Notes under the pieces: model-generated | Told to the model about the DNA's origin: nothing | What the model saw: the letters and a program-made list of their open reading frames with translations, nothing else | Database searches by the model: none | Shown: piece by piece, positions 6,001 through 7,531 of the stretch | How the letters are laid out: each line of letters begins with the position of its first letter | How positions within the stretch are numbered: position 1 is the first letter of the stretch | Assembly (NCBI GenBank): GCA_023231165.1 | Contig: JALNVY010000117.1 | Span: 1 to 7,531, forward strand | DNA from: Syntrophales bacterium | GTDB taxonomy: Bacteria; Desulfobacterota; Syntrophia; Syntrophales; UBA8958 | DNA length: 7,531 nt | Direction: 5' to 3' | Translations under genes and position numbers: made by a program

Positions 6001-6486
6001 TACCTCATGGTCTATTACAGCGACAACAAGACTCCGGCGACGGGGAATGGCACGCAGGCCGACAACACGCGTGTGGGCAACCCCTTGGGCAGCTTCAACT
6101 GGCCACCGGACGACTGGACGGACCGAATCGCCGGCAATGACTATTTCTCACTCGTCGGCGGTACGACGACGGCTATCCGGTGGACCTGGATAAACCCGGA
6201 CACGACTTCGGATGTGGTAACTTTTGTCAACGCCCTCAGCACGACCGATCTGTATAATGCCGTTATCAAGACGGACGCCTTGTTATCTCCAGCCTGGACC
6301 GCCGTAACTCCTGCCAGTACGACAGCTGATTTTCTAGGGCCAAACGGTACTACTAGCGGCGATGGTATCGCTCTGATAACCTCCAGCACTGCCCCGAACA
6401 CAGCGAAGACGACATACTACGACGATTTTGATTACCAACTGGATATAAAGGGCGGTACGGGATTTTTACCGCCTATCCAGAATTAA
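3055..6486 (+). CDS. PilW/GspJ - CFI-box - PilX/GspK fusion: double pilin-like tip protein
   Basis: 1143 residues, several times the size of a minor pilin. Layout: a long 34-residue leader and prepilin cut G34|F35 (FTLIEIIVTLILVGILASMG, Glu at mature 5); a PilW/GspJ-like globular part to about 205, with KAQLAMSRITREIVEMV and FTTRVDPRN; a Pro/Thr linker (211-221); a CFI-box from C228 (CFIATAAYGDPGHP) through YY267-268 to R289; a hydrophobic stretch 290-327; a basic leader 328-342 with second cut G342|S343; a PilX/GspK-like helix 343-364 and LAESGYRYA (385-393); then about 750 Ser/Thr/Gly-rich residues with a YYDDFDYQL end. ATG 3055 is chosen because the earlier in-frame ATG at 3016 lies inside the upstream gene; GGGG (3044-3047) is a modest ribosome site. 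Known family role: J and K subunits cap the (pseudo)pilus with I. The continuous frame implies one polypeptide, unless internal initiation at ATG 4045 also occurs. Confidence 0.85.
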   Translation: MCIKRAFQAKSPAPRGKQSHFHIRDRRDIRSQSGFTLIEIIVTLILVGILASMGGMAIVQAVQGYMTVKENSVTTQKAQLAMSRITREIVEMVNIPSTASNTALPLTGVSNCTGTAGTCVRTIGLNSGAVKIAFGDGTTLDQGDILINNVNAFSFTYWSGTTSTTTWPAGSDSTLSAIDVNMQISQPNGAILTFTTRVDPRNNGNIGGAAIPTTPPTVPTTWGINPTCFIATAAYGDPGHPMVQILRDFRDRYLLSWQGGRWFVKKYYEHGPTAADLIRNQPLAMWAVRCLLAPVAALIFCLIYVPLAIPFILIVSLIVTVALFAAVRGGMPSRSGVLRARGSILIGLIITMVIMALLGAAMLPMFSASYANQVYADQGRKAYSLAESGYRYASSKFLWGGTSGWNAAMTELNNKTCNLSGNAGSFKTVLYPLWFSANVTAAGANALETTVYGTVPAEFSSGSCSTSPCGYIAVVINSTNYYYSYTSYSTLGATITFNGLSISAPTAVSLPAITTAGVVDVQPVTKTGTNPGLAKGGNLTISAAGASAFPLLNGNFTLINSAGGQINSGAIFNYTKRVANILYNITLSSPTENANWTSAVSVPASSNVILSKYVRIDSTGTSGSVSRKVTYNVPIGFLTGSGGDFQKQKHPDTMDTTGNWATSQDLGTQALTGGSQSSMYVSGVVGGSSMGGIAGFLGGLLGWSTSGAGWALVANTTTADLAQSWVDAGGCLSYDLQVKMKNTLPYFMTGMSFRMRNNTDSSDLYTYGISFQRQMQSQNCILWSCGSAYNDDGIDDNLRPAATSWTGYTSISWGTGTKHRYSNPVIILWQRNGPATGTGTPPVGTGSFKVLAYRNITSADNLTTGTGTSLVLKPWVTLMVRVIEGYSLPITNGRVTAAGRNLKYGDIIYSGTKTARIIGTPIMTTNWSTSSTGVGTLILSNRPIDSAGSSTPFTSGDYLYLVGGDGSAYARASGAQAMSKANYLMVYYSDNKTPATGNGTQADNTRVGNPLGSFNWPPDDWTDRIAGNDYFSLVGGTTTAIRWTWINPDTTSDVVTFVNALSTTDLYNAVIKTDALLSPAWTAVTPASTTADFLGPNGTTSGDGIALITSSTAPNTAKTTYYDDFDYQLDIKGGTGFLPPIQN
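3736..4035 (+). other. CFI-box domain with hydrophobic tail, located internally
   Basis: Residues 228-327 of the fusion. The signature is C-F-I-A-T-A-A-Y-G at the start, then VQILRDFRDRYLLS, GRWFVKKYYEHGP, ADLIRNQPLAMWAVR and L-x-P before a 38-residue hydrophobic run. In the proteins I know this domain lies at the extreme C-terminus (named CFI-box-CTERM in NCBI families, function unknown). Here it ends with membrane-type residues as usual, but the frame continues directly into a basic prepilin leader. Confidence 0.75.
4045..6486 (+). other. PilX/GspK-like module within the fusion (possible internal start at 4045)
   Basis: From M331 the protein has the form of a complete prepilin of 813 residues. 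It has leader MPSRSGVLRARG with four arginines, cut before SILIGLIITMVIMALLGAAM, and the PilX-like LAESGYRYA segment. Mature position 5 is Gly (G347) instead of Glu, a change also known for GspK-type tip subunits. GGGG at 4037-4040, 4 bases from ATG 4045, is a poor ribosome site similar in strength to that of the fusion gene itself. The large exposed part has a strand-rich stretch from about 733 onward ending in YYDDFDYQLDI, reminiscent of laminin-G/lectin-like sandwich domains; that fold is a guess. Confidence 0.6.
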
Positions 6487-6503
6487 TACCGCCGCGAAAA
6501 ACG

Positions 6504-6544
6504 AGAAGGCTAATATCCATTACATTGAAGGATGTTAGCCTTCT
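6504..6544 (+). terminator. Intrinsic terminator of the pilin operon, possibly bidirectional
   Basis: A 14-bp stem (6505-6518 pairs with 6530-6543, one G-T pair), extended by one A-T pair, has an 11-base loop. It lies 18 bases after the stop of the fusion gene. T-rich sequence follows on the plus strand (TTCATTTGAATTTCTTT). On the minus strand the stem is followed by CGTTTTTC, so it could also stop transcripts coming from the convergent toxin gene. Confidence 0.8.
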
Positions 6545-6927
6545 TCATTTGAATTTCTTTATCGTTACTTTGTCCATTGTTATCCAGTTGCTGAGGTCAA
6601 AATGAGAGGAGGACAAACTGGCGCTGGTATTCCCCGGTTACTGTATTTACGCGGCCAAAACGAACTGGCTCTTCCCACACAACAAAAAATAACACTGTGC
6701 AAAACCAAATCAACAGAACACCAGGGGCAATGCAATCCAGAGGGGTGGACGGCTGACTTTCAACAGGATCAGAAGCCTCCGCCACATATTCACCGATCCG
6801 TAAGAAAGCTGTTCACCGATACGCATCCCGGTCTCCATTTGGAACGAATCATCAATGATCCCAATGCCTGGTCGGCTTCGCTCATCCTCCTGCGTGTTCC
6901 TCAACCACGACGATCTCTACCGCCGTC
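6545..6927. other. Gap without a convincing intact gene
   Basis: The 383 bases between the terminator and the second PIN toxin gene have open frames on both strands, but none with family features over its length. The longest plus-strand frame (6602-7033) runs into the antisense of the PIN gene and has no family features. The minus strand holds the fragment described at 6710-6787. Decayed sequence is the most likely content. Confidence 0.5.
6710..6787 (-). pseudogene. Possible remnant of a UbiA-type prenyltransferase N-terminus
   Basis: From ATG 6787 the minus strand reads MWRRLLILLKVSRPPLWIAL, then PLVFC and a stop. The basic-hydrophobic start followed by S-R-P-P-x-W resembles the first helix of UbiA-family membrane prenyltransferases (Y/L-x-x-x-S/T-R-P). 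The frame closes after 25 residues, and hydrophobic residues continue in another frame (LLIWFCTVLFFVVW, minus strand), as expected of a frameshifted remnant. The match is short and could be chance. Confidence 0.2.
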
Positions 6928-7350
6928 CTATGCTATTCGGTACGTCTTTACGGACAATTTATCTGCTGCTTGGAGCAGGTGCTGGTCTGATGTAACCAGC
7001 GTAAAATCGCCGGCAGATGCAATGGCCAAGTGAAGAGAATCGAGCGTTCTCAGTGACGTGCTGAAAAGGCCGATCCAGCCACGGGCAATCCGCCAGTGTT
7101 GGGATTCGAGGGAGATGATCGTAAACAGTCCGCCATCCAGATGGGACAAGAATTTCGATAAGATACGGTTTCCGTCCAATGGGGCGAGGTCTCCCATTCG
7201 CACTTTCTTCGCGACTGCGGAAAACAGCTCCACATCTGTCAGATCGCTAACGGCAGGCTTGAACTGCTCACCCAGGAAGGATTGAACTTGTTCGCTCGAG
7301 GTCTCCGGACAATAATAGGCGACCAGGACGCTCGTGTCGATGTAATACAT
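6928..7350 (-). CDS. vapC: PIN-domain ribonuclease toxin (VapC-like), second copy type
   Basis: 140 residues from ATG 7350-7348. PIN active-site acids are visible: D5 in MYYIDTSVLVAYY, E41 in LTDVELFSA, D104 in LRTLDSLHLAIA and D122 in LVTSDQHLLQAA. The TLDSLHLA and VTSDQ motifs mark the common VapC-type PIN subgroup, distinct from the toxin at 111-497, so these are two separate systems and not a duplication. The ATG shares one base with the antitoxin stop (TGATG); a TTG one codon earlier is possible but lies inside that stop overlap. A GAGG sits about 10 bases upstream. The gene is convergent with the pilin operon and is intact. Confidence 0.9.
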   Translation of the reverse strand: MYYIDTSVLVAYYCPETSSEQVQSFLGEQFKPAVSDLTDVELFSAVAKKVRMGDLAPLDGNRILSKFLSHLDGGLFTIISLESQHWRIARGWIGLFSTSLRTLDSLHLAIASAGDFTLVTSDQHLLQAADKLSVKTYRIA

Positions 7351-7531
7351 CAATAGCGTTCCTCTTCCCGCCCTTGAATGATCGTCGCGCTGAGGCTCTC
7401 TCCCTTCACCGAAATCGAATCCCGGAACCCGCGCAAGTCAGGAAGCCGCTTGCACGCATCACCTACTGGAATGAGCCTGGCAACCCTTTTCCCCCGCCGA
7501 ATAATCACGACATCTTCTCCCCTTTCGGTTC
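7350..7531 (-). CDS. Phd/VapB-type antitoxin, N-terminus beyond the window
   Basis: 59 residues and the stop (7352-7350) are visible. The sequence RGEDVVIIRRGKRVARLIPV is the second half of the Phd/YefM DNA-binding fold. Then LPDLRGFRDSISVKG and a C-terminal helix ending GREEERY form the toxin-binding tail seen in partners of VapC-type PIN toxins. It directly precedes and overlaps the PIN gene by one base. The first roughly 20-25 residues and the promoter lie beyond the right edge. Confidence 0.85.
   Translation of the reverse strand, partial: TERGEDVVIIRRGKRVARLIPVGDACKRLPDLRGFRDSISVKGESLSATIIQGREEERY

Noticed and set aside
6602..7033. 143-codon plus-strand frame after the operon
   Set aside because: No domain features, low-complexity mixture of residues, and its end is the antisense of the PIN toxin gene.

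Overview
The window looks like a chromosomal, accessory-type segment of a Gram-negative bacterium. A member of the former Deltaproteobacteria (Desulfobacterota, e.g. Geobacter- or Syntrophus-like) is my best guess. That guess rests on the style of the minor-pilin cluster, the CFI-box domain and a REP-like sequence, not on any marker gene, so it is inference.

Left part (1-1221, all on the minus strand). The start of an unidentified gene runs off the left edge (1-80). Next to it is a complete type II toxin-antitoxin pair: a Phd/YefM-type antitoxin (494-742) whose stop overlaps the GTG start of a PIN-domain ribonuclease toxin (111-497). A good sigma70-like promoter lies at 776-804. Upstream of it lies a second system, hicB-hicA, joined by an ATGA overlap. 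The hicA reading frame stops after 36 codons and the rest is replaced by a REP-like sequence, so this system is broken at the toxin. Residues 1-36 of HicA were not called by ORF length; I read them directly from the sequence.

Centre (1496-6486, plus strand). A compact operon holds a four-helix membrane protein of unknown function, then three reading frames that carry the class III (type IV) prepilin signature. They correspond in order to the H, I, J and K minor pseudopilins / FimT-PilV-PilW-PilX minor pilins. The last two are joined in a single 1143-residue open frame. It comprises a PilW/GspJ-like pilin, a Pro/Thr linker, a CFI-box domain with its hydrophobic tail, a second positively charged prepilin leader with a pilin helix (PilX/GspK-like), and about 780 further exposed residues. 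A strong hairpin (6504-6544) ends the operon. In known type II secretion and type IV pilus systems these four subunits form the tip complex that primes the fibre. The J-K fusion through a normally C-terminal CFI-box is the most unusual thing here.

Right part (6545-7531). About 380 bases carry no convincing intact gene, only a weak UbiA-like fragment. Then on the minus strand comes a second PIN toxin (6928-7350) and the C-terminal part of its Phd/VapB-type antitoxin, cut by the window edge. The pilin operon is therefore bracketed by three toxin-antitoxin loci, one of them decayed.
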